Positions 17,810 through 25,768 of a stretch of 37,695 bases of DNA are shown here, piece by piece. The notes below the pieces were generated by a model. That model searched no databases. It was not told the DNA's origin and was given only the letters and a program-made list of their open reading frames with translations. The translations under genes and the position numbers were made by a program. The stretch's first letter is position 1, and each line of letters begins with the position of its first letter. Origin of the DNA: Planctomycetota bacterium (GTDB taxonomy: Bacteria > Planctomycetota > Planctomycetia > Gemmatales > Gemmataceae); the NCBI GenBank assembly GCA_029777335.1, contig JAKOSN010000039.1:1-37695 (forward strand), written 5' to 3'.

Positions 17810-18814
17810 ATGAAACCTCTCCTCTCCCTTTTTGCTGTTTTGCTCGTGAGCTTTTTTGTCCGTGCGGATTCGCCGCAACCTCAGATCGTGGCAAGCGAAT
17901 TTGTCTACGAAAAGGCACCGTTCCGCCAGTGCCATGCCTCAACCATCGCCGAGAGCAACGGTGGTTTGGTAGCGGCCTGGTTTGGTGGCACCCGAGAGAA
18001 AAACCCCGATGTTGGCATCTGGGTGAGTCGCAAACGTGGTAAGCAGTGGACGGCTCCGGTTGAAGTGGCCAACGGCGTACAACCAGATGGCAAACGTCAT
18101 CCCTGCTGGAATCCGGTGCTGTTTCAACCGAGCAAGGGGCCGTTGCTTCTGTTTTACAAGGTTGGTCCAAGCCCCTCGACCTGGTGGGGGATGGTGATGA
18201 CCTCTTCCGATGGGGGAGAGACGTGGTCCAAACCGCAACGACTGCCAGATGAAATCTGGGGCCCGGTCAAGAACAAACCGGTTGAATTGCCTGATGGAAC
18301 CCTCCTGTGTGGCACCAGCAGCGAAGACCGCGGCTGGCGTGTTTTTATGCAGAGTACCAGAGATCCTGGCAAAAAATGGAAATCGGTGGGACCTCTGAAT
18401 GATCCCAAGGAATTTGGAGTGATCCAACCCTGTATTCTCGTCCATCCCCAGGGGAAACTCCAGATTCTCTGCCGAAGTAAACAGGGGAAGATTGTCGAGA
18501 GCTGGTCAAACGATGGCGGCAAATCGTGGAGCCCGATGAAGGCAACCTCTTTACCGAATCCCAATTCGGGGATCGATGCGGTGACCCTGAAGGATGGACG
18601 CCATCTGCTGGTCTACAACCACACCCGCCTGGGCCGTTCACCCCTCAACGTTGCAGTCTCCAGGGATGGCAAAACGTGGCAGGAGCCTCTGGTACTGGAG
18701 AACACTCCCGGAGAGTTTTCCTATCCTGCGATTATTCAGACCTCTGATGGTCTGGTTCATATCACTTACACCTACAAGCGCGACAAGGTCAAGCACGTTG
18801 TGCTCAAACCATGA
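17810..18814 (+). CDS. Sialidase-like BNR/Asp-box beta-propeller protein, exported
   Basis: Protein of 334 residues of the BNR_2 (PF13088-type) sialidase-like family. The ATG at 17810 follows GAGGA and opens a signal peptide (MKPLLSLFAVLLVSFFVRA). A long in-frame extension upstream overlaps sulfatase 4 and is discarded. Asp-box repeats typical of six-bladed propellers are visible as SSDGGETW, SNDGGKSW and SRDGKTW. Opening motifs RQCHASTIAE and GLVAAWFGG, and later RHPCWNPVLF, NKPVELPDGTLL and YPAIIQTSDGLVHITYTYKR, match the family. These proteins may cleave sialic acid or other glycan linkages, or simply bind glycans; the reaction is not certain. Sitting between sulfatases 4 and 5 supports a role in breakdown of the same sulfated or acidic glycan. 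Its stop lies 11 bases before the start of sulfatase 5. Confidence 0.88.
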   Translation: MKPLLSLFAVLLVSFFVRADSPQPQIVASEFVYEKAPFRQCHASTIAESNGGLVAAWFGGTREKNPDVGIWVSRKRGKQWTAPVEVANGVQPDGKRHPCWNPVLFQPSKGPLLLFYKVGPSPSTWWGMVMTSSDGGETWSKPQRLPDEIWGPVKNKPVELPDGTLLCGTSSEDRGWRVFMQSTRDPGKKWKSVGPLNDPKEFGVIQPCILVHPQGKLQILCRSKQGKIVESWSNDGGKSWSPMKATSLPNPNSGIDAVTLKDGRHLLVYNHTRLGRSPLNVAVSRDGKTWQEPLVLENTPGEFSYPAIIQTSDGLVHITYTYKRDKVKHVVLKP

Positions 18815-18825
18815 AGGAGAACGCG

Positions 18826-20232
18826 ATGGGGCTGCGTGGGACTCTCTCTCTGGTGTTGACCGTGTTGCTCGCTGGCGCGGGACAAGGTGCCCCGCGCAAT
18901 GTGGTGCTCTTTGTCACCGACGATTTAAGCCCCGATCTGGGATGCTACGGGAACAAGGTTATCAAAACTCCCAATCTGGATCGCCTGGCAACCGAGGCGA
19001 CGCGCTTCACCAACGCCTTTTGCACCACTGCCAGCTGTAGCGCCAGCCGGTCGGTGATCCTCTCCGGGTTGCACAATCATGCGACTGGTCAGTATGGCCA
19101 CGAGCATTCCTTCCACCATTTTCGCTCCTTTGAAGCCTTGAAAACGTTGCCGGTGCTCCTGGGACAGGCGGGGTATCGCACCGCTCGCATAGGGAAGTTT
19201 CATGTTGGCCCCGAGGAGGTCTACCACTTCCAGACCGCCCTCAAAGGGAATGCTCGCAGTCCGGTGGAGATGGCCAACAACTGCAAGACGCTAATCACTG
19301 CCAAGGATGAACGTCCGTTTTTCCTCTATTTTTGCACTGCTGATCCTCATCGAGGTGGAGGGCAGGCGCAGGATCTCCCGGGCAAGCCTGATCGGTTTGG
19401 GAATCGGGCGCAAGGCTATCCCGGGGTGAAAACCATCACGTACGATCCGAAGGAAGTGATTGTTCCACCTTTTCTGCCAGACAGCGGAGCCTGTCGAGCG
19501 GAGCTGGCTCAGTATTATCAGTCGGTTTCGCGGGTGGACCAGGGACTGGGGCGTCTTGTCGAGATTCTCAAGGAAGCGGGGAGATGGGACGACACTCTGA
19601 TTCTTTTCACCTCCGATCATGGCATTGCCTTCCCTGGCGCGAAGACCACCGTGTATGAACCCGGGCTGCGTATACCGCTGCTCGCTCGAAATCCCGGCGT
19701 GAAAACTCGTGGAATTGTCAATGAGGCGATGATTAGCCTGGTCGATCTCACCCCGACGATCCTCGACTTCGCCCAGGCGCTTCCTGCCAGGCCTGTCTTT
19801 CACGGTCGGAGTTTTCTGTCGATCCTTGAGCAAACGAAACCAGATGGCTGGGATTGTGTTTATTGTTCCCATTCGTTTCACGAGATCCAGATGTATTATC
19901 CGATGAGAGTGGTACGTGAGAGGCGCTATAAATTGATCTGGAATATCGCTCATGGGCTCTCGTTTCCCTTCGCCTCGGATCTGTGGGAAGCGCCCACGTG
20001 GCAGGAGGCGCTCAAGGGAGGGAAGGAGGCCCTTTACGGCAAACGAACCATCCGCGCGTATCTCCAACGGCCGGCGTTTGAACTGTACGATCTGCAAACC
20101 GATCCCGATGAGATCAAGAACCTGGCGGACGATCCGGCGCAGGCGAAACGGTTAGCAGCCTTGAAGGAGAAATTGAAGGCGTTTCAGAAACAGACCAAAG
20201 ATGGCTGGCTCAGCAAGTGGGAGTACGAATAG
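18826..20232 (+). CDS. Sulfatase 5, N-sulfoglucosamine sulfohydrolase-like, exported
   Basis: Type I sulfatase of 468 residues. The ATG at 18826 is preceded by AAGGAG overlapping the sialidase-like stop and opens a short signal peptide (LSLVLTVLLAGAGQGA). An ATG at 18811 overlapping the previous stop is an alternative that adds five residues. Metal-binding Asp32-Asp33 are in FVTDDLSPDLGCYG. The formylglycine motif is C-S-A-S-R with Cys71: alanine replaces the common proline, a form accepted within C-x-P/A-x-R and frequent in heparan N-sulfatase-like (S1_8) members. Also seen are GLHNHATGQYGHEHSFHHF, RIGKFHVGPE, FFLYFCTADPHRGG and SDHGIAFPGAKTTVYEPGLR. It is the last gene of the cluster, tightly coupled to the sialidase-like gene and followed by a bidirectional terminator. 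Confidence 0.92.
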   Translation: MGLRGTLSLVLTVLLAGAGQGAPRNVVLFVTDDLSPDLGCYGNKVIKTPNLDRLATEATRFTNAFCTTASCSASRSVILSGLHNHATGQYGHEHSFHHFRSFEALKTLPVLLGQAGYRTARIGKFHVGPEEVYHFQTALKGNARSPVEMANNCKTLITAKDERPFFLYFCTADPHRGGGQAQDLPGKPDRFGNRAQGYPGVKTITYDPKEVIVPPFLPDSGACRAELAQYYQSVSRVDQGLGRLVEILKEAGRWDDTLILFTSDHGIAFPGAKTTVYEPGLRIPLLARNPGVKTRGIVNEAMISLVDLTPTILDFAQALPARPVFHGRSFLSILEQTKPDGWDCVYCSHSFHEIQMYYPMRVVRERRYKLIWNIAHGLSFPFASDLWEAPTWQEALKGGKEALYGKRTIRAYLQRPAFELYDLQTDPDEIKNLADDPAQAKRLAALKEKLKAFQKQTKDGWLSKWEYE

Positions 20233-20249
20233 GTGGGCACCAAAAGAAG

Positions 20250-20292
20250 AAGGATGAAGAACGCCGCGAACCTGCCGGCCTTCTTCATCCTT
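20250..20292. terminator. Bidirectional terminator between sulfatase 5 and HPF-like gene
   Basis: Perfect 12-base arms AAGGATGAAGAA and TTCTTCATCCTT, with a further GCCG/CGGC pairing inside after one C-C mismatch, lie between two convergent genes (17 bases after one stop, 32 before the other). No clear T run follows on either side, but the placement and length of the stem support a shared terminator. Confidence 0.75.
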
Positions 20293-20324
20293 GCTCGCGC
20301 ATCACTCAGGGAGGTCCTTTCTGT

Positions 20325-20639
20325 TCAGGCTCGCAAGGTTCGACGTCGCTGGATCTTGCGGCAGACGGTGTGTCCCGCCCGTTCGGCAGCATGATCGATG
20401 ACGGCGTACAGATCATCGCCTTCTTCTTCGACGACAACCTGCTCGCCGAAACGAAGGATCACGATAAGCCGACACCGTTTGTCGATGCCTCCTCGCGGTC
20501 CGTTCGTCTCTGCCACGTGGACGGCCACCCGAATGATCCGACGGCTGAATCGTTCCAGAGCGAACTCGAGCCGCCGTTCGATGTGGTCTCGGACGGCCTG
20601 GGTCAGGAAGATACTCTGCCGATGGACGTCGATACGCAT
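20325..20639 (-). CDS. Short HPF/RaiA-family ribosome-associated protein
   Basis: Protein of 104 residues similar to the hibernation-promoting factor/RaiA (S30AE) family. The chosen ATG (20639) gives MRIDVHRQSIFLTQAVRDHI, the expected first strand and helix, and has AAAGGA eight bases upstream; longer starts add residues before the domain. Later landmarks are RRIIRVAVHVAETNGPRGG, DKRCRLIVIL and VVVEEEGDDLYAVIDHAAER, followed by a basic tail (RKIQRRRTLR). Family members bind the 30S decoding region and shut down or protect ribosomes under stress. This is the short form without the C-terminal dimerisation domain. It is divergent from an NhaR-type regulator gene 142 bases away, which could control it. 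Another reading is a small RaiA-fold protein with a different partner. Confidence 0.85.
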   Translation of the reverse strand: MRIDVHRQSIFLTQAVRDHIERRLEFALERFSRRIIRVAVHVAETNGPRGGIDKRCRLIVILRFGEQVVVEEEGDDLYAVIDHAAERAGHTVCRKIQRRRTLRA

Positions 20640-20781
20640 GGAATCGATCCTTTCCAACATGGGACCGTGATCCATTCCCGCCTGTGCGGGCTTCTATGAA
20701 TATTCTCTGCCGTTCGTCGCCCCGGGACAAATAGATAATTTCTCTGAATCGCCGCATCCTCTACGCTTTTTTCATCAACGC

Positions 20782-21684
20782 ATGGACTGGCTTAACTACC
20801 ACCATCTGTACTACTTCTGGGTTGTGGCGCGAAGCGGGAGCATCACCGCTGCCTGCGCCGAACTCGACGTGGCCCAGCCGACCGTCAGCGCCCAGCTTCA
20901 GGCTCTTGAAAGGCGGATTGGCGAAAAGCTCTTTGCCCGCTCGGGACGCGGCCTGCAGCTGACCGAGGTGGGTCAACTGGTGTTTACCTACGCCAACGAC
21001 ATCTTTTCCCTGGGGCGTGAATTGCAGGATGCCCTCAAAGGGCATGTGCGCCAGCGGCCACGACGGCTGGTGGTTGGAGTGGGCGATACCATGCCGCGCT
21101 TGCTGGTGGAGCGGTTCCTCGAAGCGGTTTACAAGGTGGAGAAACCGATTCACCTCGTCTGTCAGCAGGATCGCCCCGAGCGCTTGCTTGTGGAACTGGC
21201 GGTGCAAACGCTCGATGTGGTCCTGCTCGACACGCCTCTGGGGAACAACGCCAGGGTGCGCGGTTTTAACCATTTGCTGGGAGAGTGTGGGATCAGCTGG
21301 TATGCCGCGCCAGACCTCGCGGCGCGCCTCTCCGGGTCATTTCCGCACTGTTTGCAAGAGGCCCCGGTGCTCATGCCGCTGGGGCCGTCGACCTTGCGGC
21401 AGGGGTTGGAGAACTGGCTGGAACGCAACCACCTGACCCCTGTGGTGCGGGGGGAGTTTCAGGATAGCACCATGATGATGCTCTTCGGTCAGCGCGGGGC
21501 AGGCGCCTTTGCAGCTCCCTCGGTCCTCGATGCGGAGATCACGGCGAGCTATCAGGTGCGCGTGCTCGGTCATATCGAGGATATTCGCGAGCGCTATTAT
21601 GCGATTTCGGCGGACCGGCGCCCCAGACATCCCGGCGTGGTCGCTCTGTGCGAAGCCGCGCGCACGGGTGTCTTTGGCCGCTGA
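20782..21684 (+). CDS. nhaR: NhaR-type LysR family transcriptional activator
   Basis: LysR-type regulator of 300 residues. It opens MDWLNYHHLYYFWVVARSGS, nearly the same as the NYNHLYYFW start of E. coli NhaR. The helix-turn-helix spans ~5-65 (AACAELDVAQPTVSAQLQAL, GRGLQLTEVGQLVFTYA). The effector domain keeps NhaR features: PIHLVCQQDRPERLLVELAVQ, a LGECGISWYAAPDL block and RYYAISADRRPRHPGV. E. coli NhaR responds to sodium and controls a Na+/H+ antiporter, osmC and a biofilm polysaccharide operon. No antiporter is present in the window, so the target is unknown; the divergent HPF-like gene is the nearest candidate. No ribosome-binding site is obvious before the ATG. Its 3' end overlaps the convergent glycosyltransferase gene by 88 bases. 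Confidence 0.88.
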   Translation: MDWLNYHHLYYFWVVARSGSITAACAELDVAQPTVSAQLQALERRIGEKLFARSGRGLQLTEVGQLVFTYANDIFSLGRELQDALKGHVRQRPRRLVVGVGDTMPRLLVERFLEAVYKVEKPIHLVCQQDRPERLLVELAVQTLDVVLLDTPLGNNARVRGFNHLLGECGISWYAAPDLAARLSGSFPHCLQEAPVLMPLGPSTLRQGLENWLERNHLTPVVRGEFQDSTMMMLFGQRGAGAFAAPSVLDAEITASYQVRVLGHIEDIRERYYAISADRRPRHPGVVALCEAARTGVFGR

Positions 21685-22424
21685 AGGGGGGCAGTTCTGC
21701 CGAAGGTGTGCGACCACCAGAAAGGAAGCAAGGCGCGCAGCACCCGAGGAATTTGCATCAGCGAGACGGTGCTCTGCCCGCGTGTACGAGGGCGATGGCG
21801 AACCCCCACCTCTCCGATGGCGAGCCCCGCTCGCCGGGCCCGGGCCAGCATCTCGGTATTCACAAAGAAGCCCGTGGCTTGCGGGAGCAAATCCTGCAGT
21901 GCCTCGCGGCGGAACACCTTCAGCGCACAATCACAATCGCGCACCCGTGTACCAAGGAGCGTGCGCACCAGCGTATTGTAACCCCAGGAGAAAAAGCACC
22001 GCAGCCAGGGATCCTGCCGATCCATGCGATAGCCGACCGCCAGAGGATATACCTCGGTTAACCGCAGCAAGGGGATCAGATCCTCGAGGTGAAACTGACA
22101 ATCCGCGTCGGTGAAGGCCACGCGCTCATAGCGAGCCGCCTCAAAGCCGGTGCGCAGGGCAGCTCCGTAACCACGATTCCGGGGATGGCGCAACAAGCGA
22201 ACACGCGACCGCTGTTGGCTCAGTTCCCGTACCCTGTCGGAGGTGCCATCGCTACTGCCATCGTCCACCACCAGGATCTCGTAGGCACTGACGAGCCAGG
22301 GCAACGCGTGCTCGGCCTCCAGAACGGCCTCGGTGATGCCCGCTTCTTCGTTGTAAGCAGGGATAACCAGGCTCAGCGAGCACGGCAACCGTTCGCCAAC
22401 GATGAGATGTGATCGACCATCCAT
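21597..22424 (-). CDS. Family 2 glycosyltransferase
   Basis: GT-A fold glycosyltransferase of 275 residues. The ATG at 22424 has GGGAGGGA six bases upstream; a longer frame start is less well supported. Sugar-nucleotide-binding motifs are LVIPAYNEE (19-27), LVVDDGSSDGT (51-61) and the metal-binding FTDADCQ (104-110). GYGAALRTGFEAA, ALKVFRREAL and NTEMLARARRAG follow as in dolichyl-phosphate-mannose-synthase-like and polyprenyl-phosphate glycosyltransferases. No C-terminal transmembrane pair is visible; after QIPRVLRALLPFWW comes a basic, low-complexity tail of ~40 residues. The acceptor is not predictable. The 3' end overlaps the nhaR-type gene by 88 bases on the other strand, so the tail codes in both directions. 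Confidence 0.88.
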   Translation of the reverse strand: MDGRSHLIVGERLPCSLSLVIPAYNEEAGITEAVLEAEHALPWLVSAYEILVVDDGSSDGTSDRVRELSQQRSRVRLLRHPRNRGYGAALRTGFEAARYERVAFTDADCQFHLEDLIPLLRLTEVYPLAVGYRMDRQDPWLRCFFSWGYNTLVRTLLGTRVRDCDCALKVFRREALQDLLPQATGFFVNTEMLARARRAGLAIGEVGVRHRPRTRGQSTVSLMQIPRVLRALLPFWWSHTFGRTAPLQRPKTPVRAASHRATTPGCLGRRSAEIA

Positions 22425-22506
22425 GGACGTTCCCTCCCCAGAATGACAGGAACTGGGAGGGAGGTACGTTCGCACAAAGTCGCGGCGCGTGTCAAGACAA
22501 GCTGGC

Positions 22507-22540
22507 GAAGACGAGCGCGGGGCTGGTCGCGCTCGTCTTC
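22507..22540 (-). terminator. Strong hairpin after the BON-domain gene
   Basis: Perfect inverted repeat with 13-base arms (GAAGACGAGCGCG and its complement) and an 8-base loop GGGCTGGT, 15 bases beyond the BON-domain gene stop on the minus strand. No T run follows. Arm length and loop size are the same as in the hairpin after the catalase gene. Confidence 0.7.
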
Positions 22541-22555
22541 ACCTCACCGCGGGCC

Positions 22556-24577
22556 TTACCTGGCGTGGGTGATTTCCAGCTTCACATTGGGGGCGCCCAT
22601 CTCGGGCAGCTGCAACACCTCGTTTGCCACGCGATCTTCCACCTGCTTACTCACCACGTGGACCTGAACGTGAACCGTGTGATCGGGGTGAGTCACCACG
22701 TGAACAGCGCTCACGTCCTTGCCACACAGGCGAACAATGCTCAGGCGCAGTTTCTCCGGCACGATCGGTTCGCCGGTGAAAAGCGCGGGGGCAGGATCCT
22801 CCCCCGTGAAAAAGACGACCCCAGTGGTTTCGTAGGGCTTCGCAGGAACCTTGGGATCGACCCCCGGCTCGGGCAGAGGCGCGGGCGGAGGAACCGGTTT
22901 CGGTTGACTCGCGCTCGTCTTGACCACCTCAGTCGTGGCAGTTTTGGAGGGCGTCCACACCGCGGCGACGGTCGTCGGGTGGGCGGGGGGCGTCGGCTTC
23001 GCGCTGGTGCTGACCACCTTATCCTGAGCGAACGCTTTGTTCTTGCTCGTCGGCTGAGGCACACCGCTCGGGGCACTGGCCACCGACGTCGGTGCGTGGC
23101 TCGCGCTGGCATAGGGGGACGCCGAGGAGGTCTGCGCTGGTGGGGGCGCGGACTTCAAATGCAGCGAGGACGACAGCGACGACAAACTGTACGGCGAACT
23201 GGCCGTGACCGGAGTGGTCGACACGGTCGTGCTGGGCGTCGCTTTGGTGGTGGATACCGTTGTCGGCGCTACTGGCTTCGTTGTGCTGGCGGTGGTGGTT
23301 GTCGTTTTTACCGTCGGCTGGCCTGTGGCGGAGGGCCGCCAGTGCGTCATCGGCACCGTGTAGGGCTTCGGATCGGTGTTGCCTGTCGCAGCAGTCTTCG
23401 CCGTGGTGGTCGTCGTGCTGCTGGTGGCAAAATAGCTGGGACGTTTCACGGAGGTCGTGCGGGGAGTCAACGGCTCCGCCTGCGGGAGTGAACCGGTCTT
23501 GGGCAAACTCGGCGGAGTGGGGGCGGAGGGGAGCGCGGGCGCCTCCAGCAGGGGAGGCGTCAACGCCTTGATCTCCCTCGAAGGAGTCACCATGGGCGCG
23601 GGAGTCGCATGGAAAGGCGGCATCGCCACCGTGGGCGGAGTGGTCACGGTCGGCATGGTCGCCGTCGGCCGCGGAGTCATCTGCGGGACTGCTCCGGTGG
23701 AGGAGGTCCGCATCGGTTGCACGGACATCGTGGGGGGGACCACACGCGGCCGAGGCGCGTGTTCCACCGGATGGCTCGGAGTCACGGAGAGAGTCGGGTG
23801 GGGAGGTAAGGTGGGGGTCGCGGGTTCGACCATGCTGTTCGCCGAAACCACATCCTTTCCGTCGGCACTGAGTGGCGCCACCAACTGCCCGTTGCGCAGC
23901 GACGCCGGGACTACCAGGTGATTGACCACACTCGTCACCCCGCGCACCTGGCGGAGTTTGCGGCTCACGGTCAGCTTTTCCTCGTAGGACGGGATTTGCC
24001 CCTTGAGAGTGACCTGACCACTGGACCGGATCGAGAACTCGACCTTATTGGCGCGATCCTTGAGATAGTCGCCGATCACGCGGTGGGCTTCTCGTTCCAT
24101 CTCTGCCACCGGAACGCCGGCGGTTCGGGTGGACAGGTTGCCCTGAACCTTGAGGTAGTCCTGGACGGGGAGAGGAGTCGCTTCCCGAGCCAGGCTCAGG
24201 GCGATCTCATGCACCTGCTCGCTGGGGACGTAGCCGCGCAACTCCAGGTCGCCCTCGCCGGGGATGGCGGCCAGATTGTAGCCGAAGGTGCTGACATCGC
24301 TCAACCACGCGAGTTCAACCTTCAACGCTTCCAGGCGTACCGGGCCAGCGGGGGCTGGGGTGGCTGCCTCAACCTGCTGAACATGGGCGACGCGCATCAT
24401 GGGAAGAGGCGGGACAGCGCTCACCGGCGCAGGGGTGGTCGGCGCCGTCGTCGGCGGCACAATGACCTGGTTGCTATAGGTGGCATACGGGGTCCACTGC
24501 GCCTCGGCAGGGGTTGTCAATCCCAGAGCGCCGGCGGCGAACAGGGCCCAGCCGGCACGCCCGAACACCCTCTTCAT
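22556..24577 (-). CDS. Exported BON-domain protein with long Thr/Ser/Pro-rich linker
   Basis: Protein of 673 residues. The ATG at ~24577 has GGAGA five bases upstream and starts a signal peptide (hydrophobic 7-20, cleavage near PAEAQ). A first BON-like module covers about 80-145 (YNLAAIPGEGDLELRGYVPS) and a clear second one about 160-225 (HRVIGDYLKDRANKVEF, GQVTLKGQIPSYEEKL, VTSVVNHLVV). About 330 residues rich in Thr, Pro, Ser and Ala follow, with short repeats such as TTTTT and VSTT, and are probably disordered or O-glycosylated. The last ~75 residues (KLRLSIVRLCGKDVSAVHVVTH, VHVQVHVVS, PNVKLEITHA) form a third BON-like module. BON domains bind phospholipid or sit in secretin-type and osmotic-stress proteins; this protein may bridge the envelope layers. 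It is downstream of a lipoprotein gene on the same strand. Confidence 0.85.
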   Translation of the reverse strand: MKRVFGRAGWALFAAGALGLTTPAEAQWTPYATYSNQVIVPPTTAPTTPAPVSAVPPLPMMRVAHVQQVEAATPAPAGPVRLEALKVELAWLSDVSTFGYNLAAIPGEGDLELRGYVPSEQVHEIALSLAREATPLPVQDYLKVQGNLSTRTAGVPVAEMEREAHRVIGDYLKDRANKVEFSIRSSGQVTLKGQIPSYEEKLTVSRKLRQVRGVTSVVNHLVVPASLRNGQLVAPLSADGKDVVSANSMVEPATPTLPPHPTLSVTPSHPVEHAPRPRVVPPTMSVQPMRTSSTGAVPQMTPRPTATMPTVTTPPTVAMPPFHATPAPMVTPSREIKALTPPLLEAPALPSAPTPPSLPKTGSLPQAEPLTPRTTSVKRPSYFATSSTTTTTAKTAATGNTDPKPYTVPMTHWRPSATGQPTVKTTTTTASTTKPVAPTTVSTTKATPSTTVSTTPVTASSPYSLSSLSSSLHLKSAPPPAQTSSASPYASASHAPTSVASAPSGVPQPTSKNKAFAQDKVVSTSAKPTPPAHPTTVAAVWTPSKTATTEVVKTSASQPKPVPPPAPLPEPGVDPKVPAKPYETTGVVFFTGEDPAPALFTGEPIVPEKLRLSIVRLCGKDVSAVHVVTHPDHTVHVQVHVVSKQVEDRVANEVLQLPEMGAPNVKLEITHAR

Positions 24578-24638
24578 GGATTTCTCCGTGGATGAGGTCA
24601 AGTGTCGCGCGGGCTGTCAGTCCCGCCGCGGGAGGAAG

Positions 24639-24658
24639 AGGCCGGGTACATCCGGCCT
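24639..24658 (-). other. Hairpin between lipoprotein and BON-domain genes
   Basis: Perfect 7-base arms AGGCCGG and CCGGCCT with a 6-base loop GTACAT, in the 167-base spacer between the two minus-strand genes. It could be an attenuator, a weak terminator or an mRNA processing site that sets different levels for the two genes. No T run is present. Confidence 0.4.
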
Positions 24659-24744
24659 GTGACGATTCGGAAAGGGGAAGGAGGAAGCGTCGGCCACCGT
24701 CCTTTCCCCCGCAGGTAGGGGCACAATCTTGTCGAGGCGAACAA

Positions 24745-25329
24745 TCACGGTCCACTCACATCACGCGTGACCGATTGTCGCGCGGTATCGTTCCCTCCAG
24801 GGCACAGATGGAGATGATCCTTGTCGATGTAGATCACTTCCACGCGTGGGCGCTTGGCCTGGTAGGGGAACGGATAGCCGCTCTCAAGCGTTTCCGTGTA
24901 GTAAACCGTGCACTTGTAATGGCAGTGATGCAGTTGGGCCAGACCGATCAGCGGAAAGAAGCGCGGCGGATCGATCTTGTCGACCAGACGTTCGGTGACA
25001 ATCTGAATGTCATCGCGGAATTCTTCATAGAAATACGGAACCCCACGACAGATCTGGGGCATGGCACGCAGAATCTGGGCCTCGTCTGGTGGATCCTCAC
25101 ACAGCGGCGCAGGCGCCCCAGGCTGCAAGGGAGGCAGGATCGCCGTGCGAAAATCGTTCTTGTGCACCAGCTTTTCTTGCATGCGCTCCGTCACCCACGG
25201 CGGCATGGGAATGGGAGTGGCAACGCCCATGGAGAACGGCCAGAAGCCGGGGCTCCACGGTGTGCACCCTGACAGCCCGAACGGCAGGCCGAGGGCCGCG
25301 ATCAGCATTAGTGTTCGCACCTTGCGCAT
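24745..25329 (-). CDS. Lipoprotein of unknown function
   Basis: Protein of 194 residues. The ATG at 25329, with GGAAGGGAG upstream, opens MRKVRTLMLIAALGLPFGLSGC, a lipoprotein signal with lipobox LSGC, so the mature protein should be anchored through the cysteine at ~22. After a Pro-rich stretch (PWSPGFWPFSMGVATPIPMP) come several cysteines and well-ordered sequence: WVTERMQEKLVHKNDFRTAI, LRAMPQICRGVPYFYEEFRDD, IQIVTERLVDKIDPPRFFPL and HHCHYKCTVYYTETLE. The C-terminal part ends with RVEVIYIDKDHLHLCPGG. The paired HHCHYKC motif could bind a metal. I do not recognise the family. It precedes the BON-domain gene on the same strand and is divergent from an outer-membrane barrel gene, which suggests a cell-envelope role. 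Confidence 0.8.
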   Translation of the reverse strand: MRKVRTLMLIAALGLPFGLSGCTPWSPGFWPFSMGVATPIPMPPWVTERMQEKLVHKNDFRTAILPPLQPGAPAPLCEDPPDEAQILRAMPQICRGVPYFYEEFRDDIQIVTERLVDKIDPPRFFPLIGLAQLHHCHYKCTVYYTETLESGYPFPYQAKRPRVEVIYIDKDHLHLCPGGNDTARQSVTRDVSGP

Positions 25330-25637
25330 TCCCCACTCCCTTCCTGCTTGAAGCGTGTGCCCCCACACGTCCCTGCGACGGGGGCCTGCTTACGCAGGCA
25401 CGCCGTCTCGACTCACTGAGAACTCCCCGCGAGTCGCTGGCTTCCTTCAGGCAATATCGGATACCGGCAGTAGCGACTTTAAGGGATTGAGTGAAACCAA
25501 GGGATGGGCGGCTCCTGCGTCCTGCAGCGATTGAACGATTTCTCCAACGGCATCAGCTCGCGTTCGGGGCCCCTTTCCCGGTCCTTCCCGAGGTTCAGAC
25601 CTTGCACACGTGGACATGGGGAGGAGGAAAAGCGCTC

Positions 25638-25666
25638 TTGCACCTCTTCTCAACAGACGCTATAGC
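25638..25666 (+). promoter_or_regulatory. Candidate sigma-70-like promoter for the outer-membrane protein gene
   Basis: TTGCAC, a 17-base spacer and TATAGC lie about 100 bases before the barrel gene start. The hexamers match the consensus at three and four positions. The surrounding 439-base spacer 25330-25768, between the divergent lipoprotein and barrel genes, contains no supported gene; plus-strand frames in it lack leaders and family features. Confidence 0.35.
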
Positions 25667-25768
25667 CTCTCGCTCCACATCTCTAATTGTCAACCAACGA
25701 GGTCGCCAACCTGTCAGGGAAGCGGGTTGGTGGTTTCGGGTCACCGATTCATCTCGGGGGAGGTTTCC

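Noticed and set aside
20217..20699. Plus-strand frame of 160 residues opposite the HPF-like gene
   Set aside because: Antisense to a protein with S30AE family features and crosses the terminator stem.
23140..23460. Repeated Thr/Ser codon tracts in the BON-domain gene looking like a tandem DNA repeat
   Set aside because: The repeats are irregular at the DNA level and are explained by a low-complexity protein linker.
22409..23491. Plus-strand frame of 360 residues rich in Arg and Gly opposite the BON-domain gene
   Set aside because: The Arg/Gly richness is the complement of Thr/Pro/Ala codons in the real gene's linker. It has no ribosome-binding site.
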